From positions 19,762-83,761 of the forward strand of contig NZ_JAIKXF010000053.1 in NCBI RefSeq assembly GCF_024684275.1: 64,000 nucleotides of DNA, written 5' to 3'. This DNA is from Ruminococcus sp. Its GTDB lineage: Bacteria > Bacillota_A > Clostridia > Oscillospirales > Ruminococcaceae. The notes below the pieces were generated by a model that did no database searches, was not told the origin of the DNA, and saw nothing but the letters and a program-made list of their open reading frames with translations. This document shows, in pieces, positions 42,053-50,555 of the stretch. The first letter of the stretch is position 1, and the number at the start of each line of letters is the position of its first letter. The position numbers and the translations under genes are program-made.

Positions 42053-45000
42053 TCATGCCTCGCCCAGAGCCGAAAGGTAATCTCTTGCGGCGCCGAGAAG
42101 CTGCTTTGTGGTATAAACAGGGAAGAAGCCTGTCTTGTTTTTGTTTTCATCGCTTATGAAAACCTTGTCGCCTGACTTTGATGCTGCGGAAAAATCGTCT
42201 ATCCTGTAGCGCACATTGAAGCGTGAGGTATCAAGCAGCCATGCGTGGGACTTGTCCCATACTGCGTAAACTCTGCCTGCGTCTGCTGAGGGCTTTGTTT
42301 CAAGCAAAGCAGCAGATGAGCTATCGGATTCATAGATATTATTGTCATAGTCACTTGCAAAATCAAGCCGGCAGCTTCTTCCTGTAAAGCCCTCTGCGTT
42401 CATCTCGTAAAGGTGGGAATCGCGGCAGAGCACAGCAAATTTATCATCGCTGACAGGAACGACGGAAACAGGCTCCTGACTTGTGCCGTTAAGGGAAACA
42501 GTTGCCTTACGCACACCCTTTGTGGCGTCAAAAAGACCGACTGTGCGGTCACTGAAAAGCACTCCCACAGTGTCGGCGCCCTGCCAGAAGATACGCTGTA
42601 CCTCGGGAGCAGTATCACTGTCTGCGTTGAATTTGAGCTCTATGTGCTGACCCACTGAGAAATCGTGAACGATCAGAGCAGTCTTGCCCTCGTCATTGCT
42701 GAGTTCAGCCAGCATAGCAGCCTTGCTGCCCGAAACGGCGTACATCTCGTTGACTATTGCCTTGTCTGCGAGTATAGAATCCTCATCTTTCTGTGCCCAT
42801 GACCTGAAGCCGCCGTCAGCGGAGATGAACACAATATTTTTGCCCATATCTGCCAAGTAATAAGCGCCGCCCTCTGTCGGGATAAGGTCATTATTTCTGC
42901 GCTTAGCCTGTGGTGCGTCCTTTATTTCTGAAGCTTTTCCGTCAGCCACGTTTATTAGCATGGTGGAGTCCTCATTGGCGTCCTTGATGTTTGTATTCAC
43001 GACGAACTTGTCATTGCCGATAAATGCGGCAGAGTTTATCCTGCTGCCTTCAAGGTCGGTCACTTCTGTAAGTGAGCCTGACGCTGTATCATAGATGAAC
43101 AGGTGGTTTGTGAGCTTGCTGTCCGTTTTGTACTCGCCGTTTGGGTAGTATGTAGAGACAACAGCAGCCTTTGAGCCGTCATCGGATACTGCAAGGATAT
43201 TGCGGTTATACATAAATTCGCCTGTGTCAATATCTGTGAAGGACGAGTTTGTCTTGGGGTACTGGATATAGGCAGTATTTGAGTAATTCTCTGCGGTGAC
43301 ATACCTGCCGAGACTGTAGCTGCAAAGGGATACCTTTGTGGTCATGGTCTGGACTCTGTATGCTGCCTGGTCGGAATCCTTGCCCGTTGTGAAGCTTTTC
43401 AGGCTTACTGTGTATTCCTCGCCGCTGGCAAGAGTGAACATAACAAGTCCGCTCTGACTGAAGGATACGTCTACCATTTCGCCGTCTATAGGGAGGTGTT
43501 TTATGAGCTTTCCGTTTTCATAGTCCACAAAGGAAAGGGTGCGGTTTGTGGTGACGGCAAGTACGTCATGTTCATAGCCTGTGGTGTCGGCAGACATAAG
43601 GAACATCTTGCCATTGTTCTGATAGTTGACGGGGAGGGAAGCTGTCCACTTTTTCTCCTTCATATCCTTGTCGCAGCGTGAGATGTCGGTGGTCAGGGTG
43701 AAAGCCATTACGCTGCAGGCTGCAATGACAGGCTCGTTATTGATGAATTGCAGGTAATTGGTGTTTATGCCTGCCGCAACGGGGTAATTCAGCTCAATAC
43801 TGTTTCTGAGCTTTAGAGCGTGGTCCTTTATCTCGTAAGCTGCCAGAATACCTGAGTCAAAGGCAGCATAAACGACTCCGTCACGGACTGCCTTTATCTC
43901 GAAGTCCAAGTACAGACTTGCGGCTTTGTTATTGAAGTCAAGCTTTACGGTGTCAACTTCCTTGCCTGTTTCGCGGTCGATTATCTCAAGGAAGATGTTG
44001 TCACCCATTATAGCCTTGCCGCTCACAAGCTCACGCTTGTCATTGAACATACGCAGAACGTATTTCTCGTCCACAATGACACTTTTGTAAAAGTAAGCCT
44101 TCTCTGACTTTGGAGCTTTCCACTTTATCTCACCTGTAGCGCCGTCAATGCGCCATAAGGTTTTGTCGGAGTTTGTGATGTATACATCTCCGCCTGTGCC
44201 GGGCTCGTCCTTGTCAACAGCGTGTACGAAACAGGTGTATATTTTATTGAAAACAGAGCTGTTTTCGTAGGTAACACTGCTGGGTGCGCTTGTATTGTTG
44301 AAATAAGTTCCTGTTTTATCCGTATCAATGTCGAAATAAGCTGTCAGCTCGTTGGAGCTTCCTGCTTCTGAGGCGAACTCGCTGTCTGTGACGGACAGCT
44401 TCTTAATAAGCTTGCCTGTTTCAGCGTCCCAGAAGTATACTCCTGTAGCGTCCTGTGATACTACGGACTTTCCTCCGCCCATGAATGAAAGCTGTTCAAC
44501 TGCACATTCATGCTTCAATGACAGCTGAGGGACTGTCTGTGTGTGCTTGAACATACCAAGCTCGCGTGAGAGGGCATACTCCGCCTCGGGGAGCACGGGC
44601 TTTTCTTCTCCCTCAGAGGGCAGAGCCTCTACAGCCTTCTTTACGGCAGGGATAAGACTGCTCTCCTTGAACAGGTTCTCAGACTCAACAGCAAGGTGAC
44701 CTGCGTTCTCAACAAGGAGCTCGCTGTTCTTGTTTTCTATCTCGGCGTTCTGTTCCTTTATCTGGTCATTCTGCTTCTGTATCTGCTTGTTTTTGCCGTT
44801 TATGGTGACTGCCGAAGCTATGCTGATAATGGAAATAAGCGAGAGTATGCCTGAAACTCCGCCGAAGATACGTCTTCTTCTTGCAGCCTCACGGCGCTTT
44901 TCACGCTGGAACAGGTCGTTGAAATCACAGCCCAGCAGGGGAGCGGCTATACGGAGATACTCGGTATTCAGCTTCTTCATCGAGTCCTTGATGTTGTCTG

Positions 45001-45454
45001 AAACAATATTTGCGGCAAGGGGCTCAACATCTACCTTTACCGTTACCTCCTCACCCTTTTCGTTGGTGGTGGTGACCTCGGCGTAGGTCAGCTCCTTTGG
45101 GAATGACTCTCTCGGATCGCCGTTTACCAGCAGGGTAATGATGTTGGTGTTTTTGTTGTCGTGGAGCTCGCGGAAACGGGTGAGCTCCTGTAAGCACCAT
45201 TTGGATTCGGTGTACTGCGGTGAACAGATAACTATCAGGTATTCCGACGACTCTATAGCGTTCTTGATTATCTCGCTGAGGTCGCTGCTGGACTGGATCT
45301 CTGAAACATCACGGAAGATACGCCAGTTTTCCTTTTTTATGCCCAGTGACTTTGGTGGCTTGTAGGCTTCGAGGAGCTTTTGAAGCCTTTCTGCCGCCTG
45401 CATATCGGGCTCGATATGTCGATAGCTTATAAAAGCTTTGTATTTGTATTCCAT
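42053..45454 (-). CDS. TIR domain - transmembrane - beta-propeller protein
   Basis: 1133 residues from the ATG at 45454, with aaggag six bases upstream. The TIR domain (about 3-150) has KAFISYRH, IFRDVSEIQSSSDLSEII, IVICSPQYTESKWCLQEL; Glu90 aligns with the catalytic glutamate of NAD-cleaving TIRs. A basic stretch, one membrane helix (about 214-236) and a coiled coil (NKQIQKQNDQIKEQN) follow. About 800 residues of WD40/PQQ-like repeats (for example GVYFWDAETGKLIKKL) should lie outside the cell. I infer an outward-facing sensor with a cytoplasmic NAD-processing output. It shares an operon with the RyR protein. Confidence 0.85.
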   Translation of the reverse strand: MEYKYKAFISYRHIEPDMQAAERLQKLLEAYKPPKSLGIKKENWRIFRDVSEIQSSSDLSEIIKNAIESSEYLIVICSPQYTESKWCLQELTRFRELHDNKNTNIITLLVNGDPRESFPKELTYAEVTTTNEKGEEVTVKVDVEPLAANIVSDNIKDSMKKLNTEYLRIAAPLLGCDFNDLFQREKRREAARRRRIFGGVSGILSLISIISIASAVTINGKNKQIQKQNDQIKEQNAEIENKNSELLVENAGHLAVESENLFKESSLIPAVKKAVEALPSEGEEKPVLPEAEYALSRELGMFKHTQTVPQLSLKHECAVEQLSFMGGGKSVVSQDATGVYFWDAETGKLIKKLSVTDSEFASEAGSSNELTAYFDIDTDKTGTYFNNTSAPSSVTYENSSVFNKIYTCFVHAVDKDEPGTGGDVYITNSDKTLWRIDGATGEIKWKAPKSEKAYFYKSVIVDEKYVLRMFNDKRELVSGKAIMGDNIFLEIIDRETGKEVDTVKLDFNNKAASLYLDFEIKAVRDGVVYAAFDSGILAAYEIKDHALKLRNSIELNYPVAAGINTNYLQFINNEPVIAACSVMAFTLTTDISRCDKDMKEKKWTASLPVNYQNNGKMFLMSADTTGYEHDVLAVTTNRTLSFVDYENGKLIKHLPIDGEMVDVSFSQSGLVMFTLASGEEYTVSLKSFTTGKDSDQAAYRVQTMTTKVSLCSYSLGRYVTAENYSNTAYIQYPKTNSSFTDIDTGEFMYNRNILAVSDDGSKAAVVSTYYPNGEYKTDSKLTNHLFIYDTASGSLTEVTDLEGSRINSAAFIGNDKFVVNTNIKDANEDSTMLINVADGKASEIKDAPQAKRRNNDLIPTEGGAYYLADMGKNIVFISADGGFRSWAQKDEDSILADKAIVNEMYAVSGSKAAMLAELSNDEGKTALIVHDFSVGQHIELKFNADSDTAPEVQRIFWQGADTVGVLFSDRTVGLFDATKGVRKATVSLNGTSQEPVSVVPVSDDKFAVLCRDSHLYEMNAEGFTGRSCRLDFASDYDNNIYESDSSSAALLETKPSADAGRVYAVWDKSHAWLLDTSRFNVRYRIDDFSAASKSGDKVFISDENKNKTGFFPVYTTKQLLGAARDYLSALGEA

Positions 45455-45491
45455 CTCATTCTCCTTATACATATGAATTTCATATAAAGAT

Positions 45492-45520
45492 ATTGTATCA
45501 CATAATTACTCGAATAGCAA
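45492..45520 (-). promoter_or_regulatory. Promoter of TIR-RyR operon
   Basis: Minus strand TTGCTA (complement 45515-45520), 17-base spacer, TACAAT (complement 45492-45497). Confidence 0.65.
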
Positions 45521-45551
45521 TGATTACGGCGGAAAAACTTTAGTTGAGCAC

Positions 45552-45607
45552 AAAAAATCCGCGTCCCGTTTTGCTGAGACGCGGATATGTCAGCGGAGCT
45601 TTCCGCT
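45552..45607 (-). terminator. Double-hairpin terminator, copy 1
   Basis: On the minus strand GCGGA...TCCGC, then ATCCGCGTC...GACGCGGAT followed by TTTTTTG. It ends transcription of the dockerin gene at 45624. Two relatives lie at 47135 and 47232. Confidence 0.85.
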
Positions 45608-45623
45608 GTATGGCTGTTTGTTA

Positions 45624-47057
45624 TTATACAGGGGTGGTTTCTAATTCTTCAACAGGACGAAGAATATGATGAATCTTGCCATTATCATCAGTTTCATCAA
45701 CTATTTTGAAAGCTTTAATTAAAGAGTTCAACTCTTTGTTAGTAGCAACGCCTGAAATCAGCGATGGATAAACCATAGCATCTTCGATATACAGATATGT
45801 TGTATCAAGTAGACATGGCACAGTTGTTTTTACTGGATAGCTAAGTATCATCTCGTCAATTTCACATTCAACAAAATATTTTGAATAAGAATCAGGAGTC
45901 ACAACCGCACAAGTACGTATGCTATTATTATCATAGTAACGTACGTAATAGAATCCTTTATCAATCTCTGAAAATTTGCCGTTTTTGCTTTTTAAATAAT
46001 CTGAAAAACCTGCTGGATTTAATTCACATTCTGAATCTAATTCCATAATTAATTCAAATGTGGATATGTCCATAATAGAATCTTTCACTTTATTGCCATT
46101 GAAGTCCTTGAAACAATAAGGAACAAAAGTTGTTGTATTTGCAGTATAGTCAATCGTAACAACTTCTTTTTTAGTGCCTGGCGGATAAATTGTTAATGTG
46201 TTATCGCTTATTACAAAAATGACTGGGTTTATACGATCTACAAGAGCTATATCTGTGTCTTTGATTTTAATATCTGTATCTGGTTTTATGTCTGCTTTAT
46301 TGAAAAAACCACTGATATCAATCTTGTTATCATCAGTAACAATTTCTTCGAGGAGTGCATTGGTCATAAAAGACAAATTATCTTTTTCCCAATCATATTC
46401 CTTGGGGTTAATAATTGTAGTAGTGCTTACAGGTGATGTAGTTGTCGATGTTACTGTTGTTGTGCTTGTGGCGCTGGTCGTAGTTGTTGCTTTTGAGGTA
46501 GTTGTTGTGGATACAGGCTTAGCCGTAGTAGTTGTAACCTTTGTGGTAGTTGTTGTTACAGCAGAGGTGGTTGTAGTTGTGGAAGAAACAAGCTTAGCTG
46601 TAGTGGCAGAAGTTGTTGTAACAGAAATAGATGTGGTTGTTGTAGTCTTTGCAGCAGTGGTAGTAGTTGTTGTTGTTGTTGTTGTGCTGTCTTTGGGATC
46701 AGCGTTCGGGTCCTTTAGGTATTCGGGGAAATTTAGCTTTCCTCCCACAGATGTGTATGCATAATAGCTAAGTATAGTCGAGGCGTCAACAGCGTTTACA
46801 GATCCGTCGCCGTTTACGTCCTGAGTTGCAAGCTCGAATTCGGTGGGCTTGTCCTTAGATGTAGCGTACCTTGCGTAGTTTGAAAGTGTGATAGATGCGT
46901 CAACAGCGTTTATTGCGCCGTCACTGTTTGCGTCGCCAAGCTTTACTGCGATGTTAGCTGCGGCTTTGTTTGCGTCAGTATCTGCGGCATTGGCACACAG
47001 AGAAGTGCCGAAAACCATAGTGACTGAAAGTAATGTAGCAATAATCCTCTTTATCAT
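45624..47057 (-). CDS. Secreted protein with N-terminal dockerin and Thr-rich linker
   Basis: 477 residues with gggagg before ATG and a signal peptide (about 1-25). The dockerin is N-terminal (about 40-105), with GDANSDGAINAVDASITL and DVNGDGSVNAVDASTIL. A linker of about 95 residues made almost only of Thr with Ala, Ser, Val and Lys follows. The C-terminal 250 residues form an unrecognised domain with DIDISGFFNKADIKPDTDIKI-like and YVRYYDNNSIRTC segments. N-terminal dockerins are uncommon. Codon use in the C-terminal domain is more AT-rich than in its neighbours, which hints at a different origin. Confidence 0.85.
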   Translation of the reverse strand: MIKRIIATLLSVTMVFGTSLCANAADTDANKAAANIAVKLGDANSDGAINAVDASITLSNYARYATSKDKPTEFELATQDVNGDGSVNAVDASTILSYYAYTSVGGKLNFPEYLKDPNADPKDSTTTTTTTTTTAAKTTTTTSISVTTTSATTAKLVSSTTTTTSAVTTTTTKVTTTTAKPVSTTTTSKATTTTSATSTTTVTSTTTSPVSTTTIINPKEYDWEKDNLSFMTNALLEEIVTDDNKIDISGFFNKADIKPDTDIKIKDTDIALVDRINPVIFVISDNTLTIYPPGTKKEVVTIDYTANTTTFVPYCFKDFNGNKVKDSIMDISTFELIMELDSECELNPAGFSDYLKSKNGKFSEIDKGFYYVRYYDNNSIRTCAVVTPDSYSKYFVECEIDEMILSYPVKTTVPCLLDTTYLYIEDAMVYPSLISGVATNKELNSLIKAFKIVDETDDNGKIHHILRPVEELETTPV

Positions 47058-47090
47058 AAAGAGCCTCCCTTAGTTATATTGTATATAGAT

Positions 47091-47118
47091 ATTATAGCAC
47101 CTTTATCCGATTTGTCAA
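47091..47118 (-). promoter_or_regulatory. Promoter of the N-terminal-dockerin gene
   Basis: Minus strand TTGACA (complement 47113-47118), 16-base spacer, TATAAT (complement 47091-47096). Confidence 0.8.
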
Positions 47119-47134
47119 CGGCTTCATGCGCGAA

Positions 47135-47192
47135 ATAAAAATCGCGCCCCGGATTTACCAAGACGCGAATATGCCTGTGGGGGCTCCCCACT
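47135..47192 (-). terminator. Double-hairpin terminator, copy 2
   Basis: Minus strand GTGGGG...CCCCAC then TTCGCG/CGCGA stem with loop GGTAAATCCGGGG and a TTTTTA tract. It duplicates copy 3 about 96 bases away. Confidence 0.7.
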
Positions 47193-47231
47193 GTGTATGT
47201 GTTACAATATTGATACTACTTCATGCGCGGA

Positions 47232-47287
47232 AAAAATTCGCGCCCCGGATTTACCGAGACGCGAACTTGCCTGCGGGGGCTCCCCGC
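47232..47287 (-). terminator. Double-hairpin terminator of tRNA-Thr, copy 3
   Basis: Minus strand GCGGGG...CCCCGC starts at the base after the tRNA CCA, then TTCGCG...CGCGAA followed by TTTTTT. Confidence 0.85.
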
Positions 47288-47363
47288 TGGAGCTGATGAT
47301 CGGACTTGAACCGACGACCTACGCCTTACCAAGGCGTTGCGCTACCGACTGTGCCACATCAGC
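47288..47363 (-). tRNA. tRNA-Thr(GGT)
   Basis: 76 bases including encoded CCA. Acceptor arms GCTGATG/CATCAGC pair fully. The anticodon stem ACGCC/GGCGT holds loop TTGGTAA with anticodon GGT. The T arm has GTTCAAGTC. Discriminator base U. Confidence 0.96.
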
Positions 47364-47376
47364 ATCAACAGATAAT

Positions 47377-47405
47377 ATTATACAGCAACTGCGAAAAAAA
47401 GTCAA
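47377..47405 (-). promoter_or_regulatory. tRNA-Thr promoter
   Basis: Minus strand TTGACT (complement 47400-47405), 17-base spacer, TATAAT (complement 47377-47382). Confidence 0.88.
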
Positions 47406-47495
47406 GAGGAACATATTTTATTTTTTATATTAACAAATCTATTCCTGCCTGTTTTTCATGCAAAAAAATTTTTTTGGATTTTTTTTAAAAAAGGG

Positions 47496-47524
47496 TTGAC
47501 AAAACTTTTTTTATCTGGTATAAT
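47496..47524 (+). promoter_or_regulatory. tRNA-Leu promoter
   Basis: TTGACA (47496-47501), 17-base spacer, TATAAT (47519-47524), both full consensus. Confidence 0.93.
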
Positions 47525-47549
47525 ATTAAAGCAGTCGAGAGACAGCAAT

Positions 47550-47634
47550 GCGAGTGTGCTGGAATAGGCAGACAGGCACGTTTGAGGGGCGTGTGTCGAA
47601 GGACGTATGGGTTCAAGTCCCATTACTCGCACCA
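47550..47634 (+). tRNA. tRNA-Leu(GAG)
   Basis: 85 bases with a long variable arm (class II) and encoded CCA. Acceptor GCGAGTG/TACTCGC. Anticodon stem CACGT/GCGTG holds loop TTGAGGG, anticodon GAG. T arm GGGTTCAAGTCCC. Its 3' end is the left copy of a 36-bp direct repeat. Confidence 0.95.
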
Positions 47635-47655
47635 AGGAAGCGTTTACCAATGGTA
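47620..47655 (+). repeat. 36-bp direct repeat, left copy (att-like)
   Basis: From the last 15 bases of tRNA-Leu (CCATTACTCGCACCA) into its terminator; identical to 52996-53031. Confidence 0.85.
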
Positions 47656-47669
47656 AGCGCTTCTTTTTT
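47637..47669 (+). terminator. tRNA-Leu terminator
   Basis: GAAGCGTTTACC AAT GGTAAGCGCTTC followed by TTTTTT. Confidence 0.9.
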
Positions 47670-47689
47670 ATGCAAAATCATAAGCCGCC

Positions 47690-47727
47690 GAGGCTCCTGC
47701 TCCTATGAGCAGCGAGCCTCTTTTTTG
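47690..47727 (+). terminator. Second hairpin with T-tract after tRNA-Leu
   Basis: GAGGCTC-ct-GCTC...GAGC-ag-c-GAGCCTC followed by TTTTTT. Confidence 0.82.
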
Positions 47728-47781
47728 TCTAAGCTTATGGATCTATATAGTCAAACACGGTCTCTCGAATTATTATAATTC

Positions 47782-48696
47782 TCATTTCTTTATAAATTTC
47801 AAGAATTCATCGTAATCTCTGATATAATCTTCGACCGTATAGAAATCAGAAGCCGCAACACACAGTACAGAATCCTTTTGCAGCCACAGCATCTCTCTCC
47901 AGGTCGGCTGATCTATAATTACACCGATAGACGGGTCGAACAGCTCTATTTCTTCACGACCGTTTGTATTTTCAAGGATCAATTGTATCCTTCCATAGGG
48001 ACAGAACAACAGTTGTTTTAACTCTTTATGAGCATGAAAACCTCTTCTAACTCCTTCAGGCACTTTTGAGATATAGTATATTCTCTTGATATCAAACGGG
48101 ATATCGTGTGTAGTCTCAAAGAAGGAAAGCTCTCCTGCATTCACCGTAGGAATTGTCTTAATATGTATCACCTTACAGCCTGCAACTGCATCTCGGGTCG
48201 TAAAATCATCGCCTTTAAGAACCGAATACCATTTCAGGTTATCCATGCCCGAATATCTGACCAATACGTGTGCGGGAATATCAAGAGCCTCGTGGAAGTT
48301 GTGCTTATCATAAAATCTTACAGCACGCTCATTAGCTCTCGATACACACCAATAAACGCTTTCAAGACCATATTCATCAAATGCCTTTTCTATTATGGTT
48401 TCCATGCCGTACCACGCGTATCCTTTGCGCATGGCTTCAGCTCTGACTGTAATAGCAAATTCAGCCGTTTCATTTTCGATATATTTAAGGCTGACTGTTC
48501 CCATGTACTCATCTGTATCCGAAACAATTGCAAGATGTATGTTGCGCTTATCTTCCCAGCTTGCTCTGATAAAATCCTCACAGTCAGACAGAGTCTTTGA
48601 AGCGAAATCCGCTTTAAGATTTTCAACCACACGCTTATCGTGCATCCATTCAAGCATCAACGGAGCATCTCTCAATTCAAGTCTTCTTAATAACAT
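47782..48696 (-). CDS. GNAT acetyltransferase fused to dTDP-sugar ketoisomerase-like cupin
   Basis: 304 residues. The first 165 form a GNAT N-acetyltransferase (MLLRRLELRDAPLMLEWM, GTVSLKYIENETAEF, RKGYAWYGMETII). The rest is a WxcM/FdtA/QdtA-like cupin with GFHAHKELKQLLFCPYGRIQL, carrying the paired histidines of dTDP-4-keto-6-deoxyglucose 3,4-ketoisomerases. Together with the aminotransferase upstream (12 nt away) it could supply ketoisomerisation and N-acetylation for a 3-acetamido-3,6-dideoxyhexose. The dTDP-glucose synthase and dehydratase are not in the window. Confidence 0.85.
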   Translation of the reverse strand: MLLRRLELRDAPLMLEWMHDKRVVENLKADFASKTLSDCEDFIRASWEDKRNIHLAIVSDTDEYMGTVSLKYIENETAEFAITVRAEAMRKGYAWYGMETIIEKAFDEYGLESVYWCVSRANERAVRFYDKHNFHEALDIPAHVLVRYSGMDNLKWYSVLKGDDFTTRDAVAGCKVIHIKTIPTVNAGELSFFETTHDIPFDIKRIYYISKVPEGVRRGFHAHKELKQLLFCPYGRIQLILENTNGREEIELFDPSIGVIIDQPTWREMLWLQKDSVLCVAASDFYTVEDYIRDYDEFLKFIKK

Positions 48697-48708
48697 AGCA
48701 ATCTCCTT

Positions 48709-49803
48709 TTAAAACTCATTTATAGCAGAGATCACATACCTGATCTCTTCATCTTTCATACCATAATACATAGGGATACTCAATTCGGTAGCACTGATCT
48801 CCTCAGCAATGGGGAGTGCTCCCTGCGGAATGTTCAAATCTCTATAGCACTCCTGCAAATGCATCGGGATAGGATAATGCTTATTCGTACCGATGCCTTT
48901 TTCATTCAGATGCTTTTCAAGAGCATCTCTCTCAGCACATCTTATGCCATAGATATGCCAAACAGGAACACATTCTCCCTTTACTACAGGAGTAATGACC
49001 TTAGGATTGCTGATTCCTTCTGAATACAGCTTTGCGATCCGCCTTCTCTCTTCGTTCATTCTATCAAGATGAGAGAGTTTAGCTAAAAGGAACGCAGCCT
49101 GCATTTCGTCAAGTCGGCTGTTATTTCCTTTATATATGTGGTGATACTTATAATCGGAACCGTAATTGCCAAGAGCATGGATCTTATCTGCAATTTCCCT
49201 GTTGTTGGTGACAGCAGCTCCCGCATCGCCCAGCGCTCCAAGATTTTTACCGGGATAGAAGCTGAAGCCTGCGGCATCACCGAATGAGCCTACTCTCCTG
49301 CCCTTATATGTAGCACCGTGAGCCTGTGCGCAGTCCTCGACCACATATAGATCGTGTTTCCCTGCTATGCTCATAATAGCGTCCATATCACAAGCCTGTC
49401 CATAAAGATGCACGGGCATTATTGCTTTGGTTTTATCGGTAACAGCCGCCTCGATCAGTGCAGGGTCGATCAGGAATGTATTGATATCGGGTTCGACAAA
49501 TACAGGTGTTGCTCCCACATATGTGACCGCAAGGGCTGTTGCGATATATGTGTTCGAGGGAACGATGACCTCATCTCCTGCTCCAACACCGAGCGCTTTC
49601 AGCGCAAGCATTAGCGCATCAAGACCATTGCCGCAGCCTACACAGTATTTCGAGTCGCAATACTCGGCAAAAGCCTGCTCAAACGCTTCATCTTCTTTGC
49701 CTTCAATATACCATGAACGAGCAAAAACACGTTCAAAGGCATCTCTGATGTCATTATTCAATTCCTTCTCCATAGGAAGGAAAGATACAAACGGGATCTT
49801 CAT
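48709..49803 (-). CDS. DegT/DnrJ/EryC1 family sugar aminotransferase (FdtB/QdtB-like)
   Basis: 364 residues with ggagaaa before ATG. Features: [39 protein letters not shown] and the PLP lysine Lys186 in [15 protein letters not shown]. This subgroup transfers an amino group from glutamate to C3 of a dTDP-3-keto-6-deoxyhexose. The downstream GNAT-cupin protein would act before and after it. The product is probably used in a surface glycan or glycoprotein. A promoter lies at 50026-50054, giving a leader of about 215 bases. Confidence 0.9.
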   Translation of the reverse strand: MKIPFVSFLPMEKELNNDIRDAFERVFARSWYIEGKEDEAFEQAFAEYCDSKYCVGCGNGLDALMLALKALGVGAGDEVIVPSNTYIATALAVTYVGATPVFVEPDINTFLIDPALIEAAVTDKTKAIMPVHLYGQACDMDAIMSIAGKHDLYVVEDCAQAHGATYKGRRVGSFGDAAGFSFYPGKNLGALGDAGAAVTNNREIADKIHALGNYGSDYKYHHIYKGNNSRLDEMQAAFLLAKLSHLDRMNEERRRIAKLYSEGISNPKVITPVVKGECVPVWHIYGIRCAERDALEKHLNEKGIGTNKHYPIPMHLQECYRDLNIPQGALPIAEEISATELSIPMYYGMKDEEIRYVISAINEF

Positions 49804-50555
49804 ATTTTTCTCCTTTATAAATCCAATGGACGGTTATCAGTTTTTAACTTTTATACCCTTCCATATGCTTTAATGCAAAAATGCTTTTATCAGTTTCAGA
49901 CGAAATCCCTGTTCTCAGACCGCTGCTGCCGCAGTATCATGTTCATTGCGTATATTAACAGTTTCTAATTACATTCCGTATTTTTAATTACAAAAACTGA
50001 CATTTTCAAACGAAATCTTGTGTTAATTATACCATTAATATAGCAATATGTCAATGAATAGCACTACAACTTGTACAAACCGTATAAGCAGGCACATTTT
50101 AAAGCACCTGATTTATATATTTTTCAAAACCGCTTTTAAACCGCAAACAAACCTTAACATACACAGTTTTCACAAGTCCATATTTGTTATTTTTCCTTTT
50201 GTTCCAAGCCTGATATCAAAGCCGCCCCTCTTTCATCAGCCGTGCTCCGAACTATCCGACACAATAGTACATCACACATAAGGCATTGAGTTTGACAAGT
50301 TACCAGCCGAAGTTTCGGCAGGAGTGAAATTTGTACCTTGCTATTTTCTCATCTTTTCAGCACAATAGTTATAGTTATTGCGCACAATTTTGATAAAACT
50401 TTTTGTGCATTACGACAAAAATGTAAATAAACCGCTCGTTTTTACTGTATTGTAACCTCACTGTTACTATTTTGTTACCAAATTTCATTTCAAACCCTGT
50501 ATAATCATAGTCGAACATGTTATAGGCATAGAATTTATGAAAGAAGTGTGATAAC
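49804..50555. other. AT-rich intergenic region with two divergent promoters
   Basis: No gene seen. The left-directed promoter is TTGACA-N17-TATAAT (complement 50026-50054) for the aminotransferase operon. To the right, TATAAT at 50500-50505 precedes the GH9 gene, with three TGTTAC/TGTAAC repeats at about 50452-50479 where a -35 would be; these could be an activator site. Confidence 0.6.

Noticed and set aside
46198..46764. 188-residue frame on the + strand made of valine runs
   Set aside because: It is the antisense of the threonine linker of the dockerin protein; no ribosome binding site.
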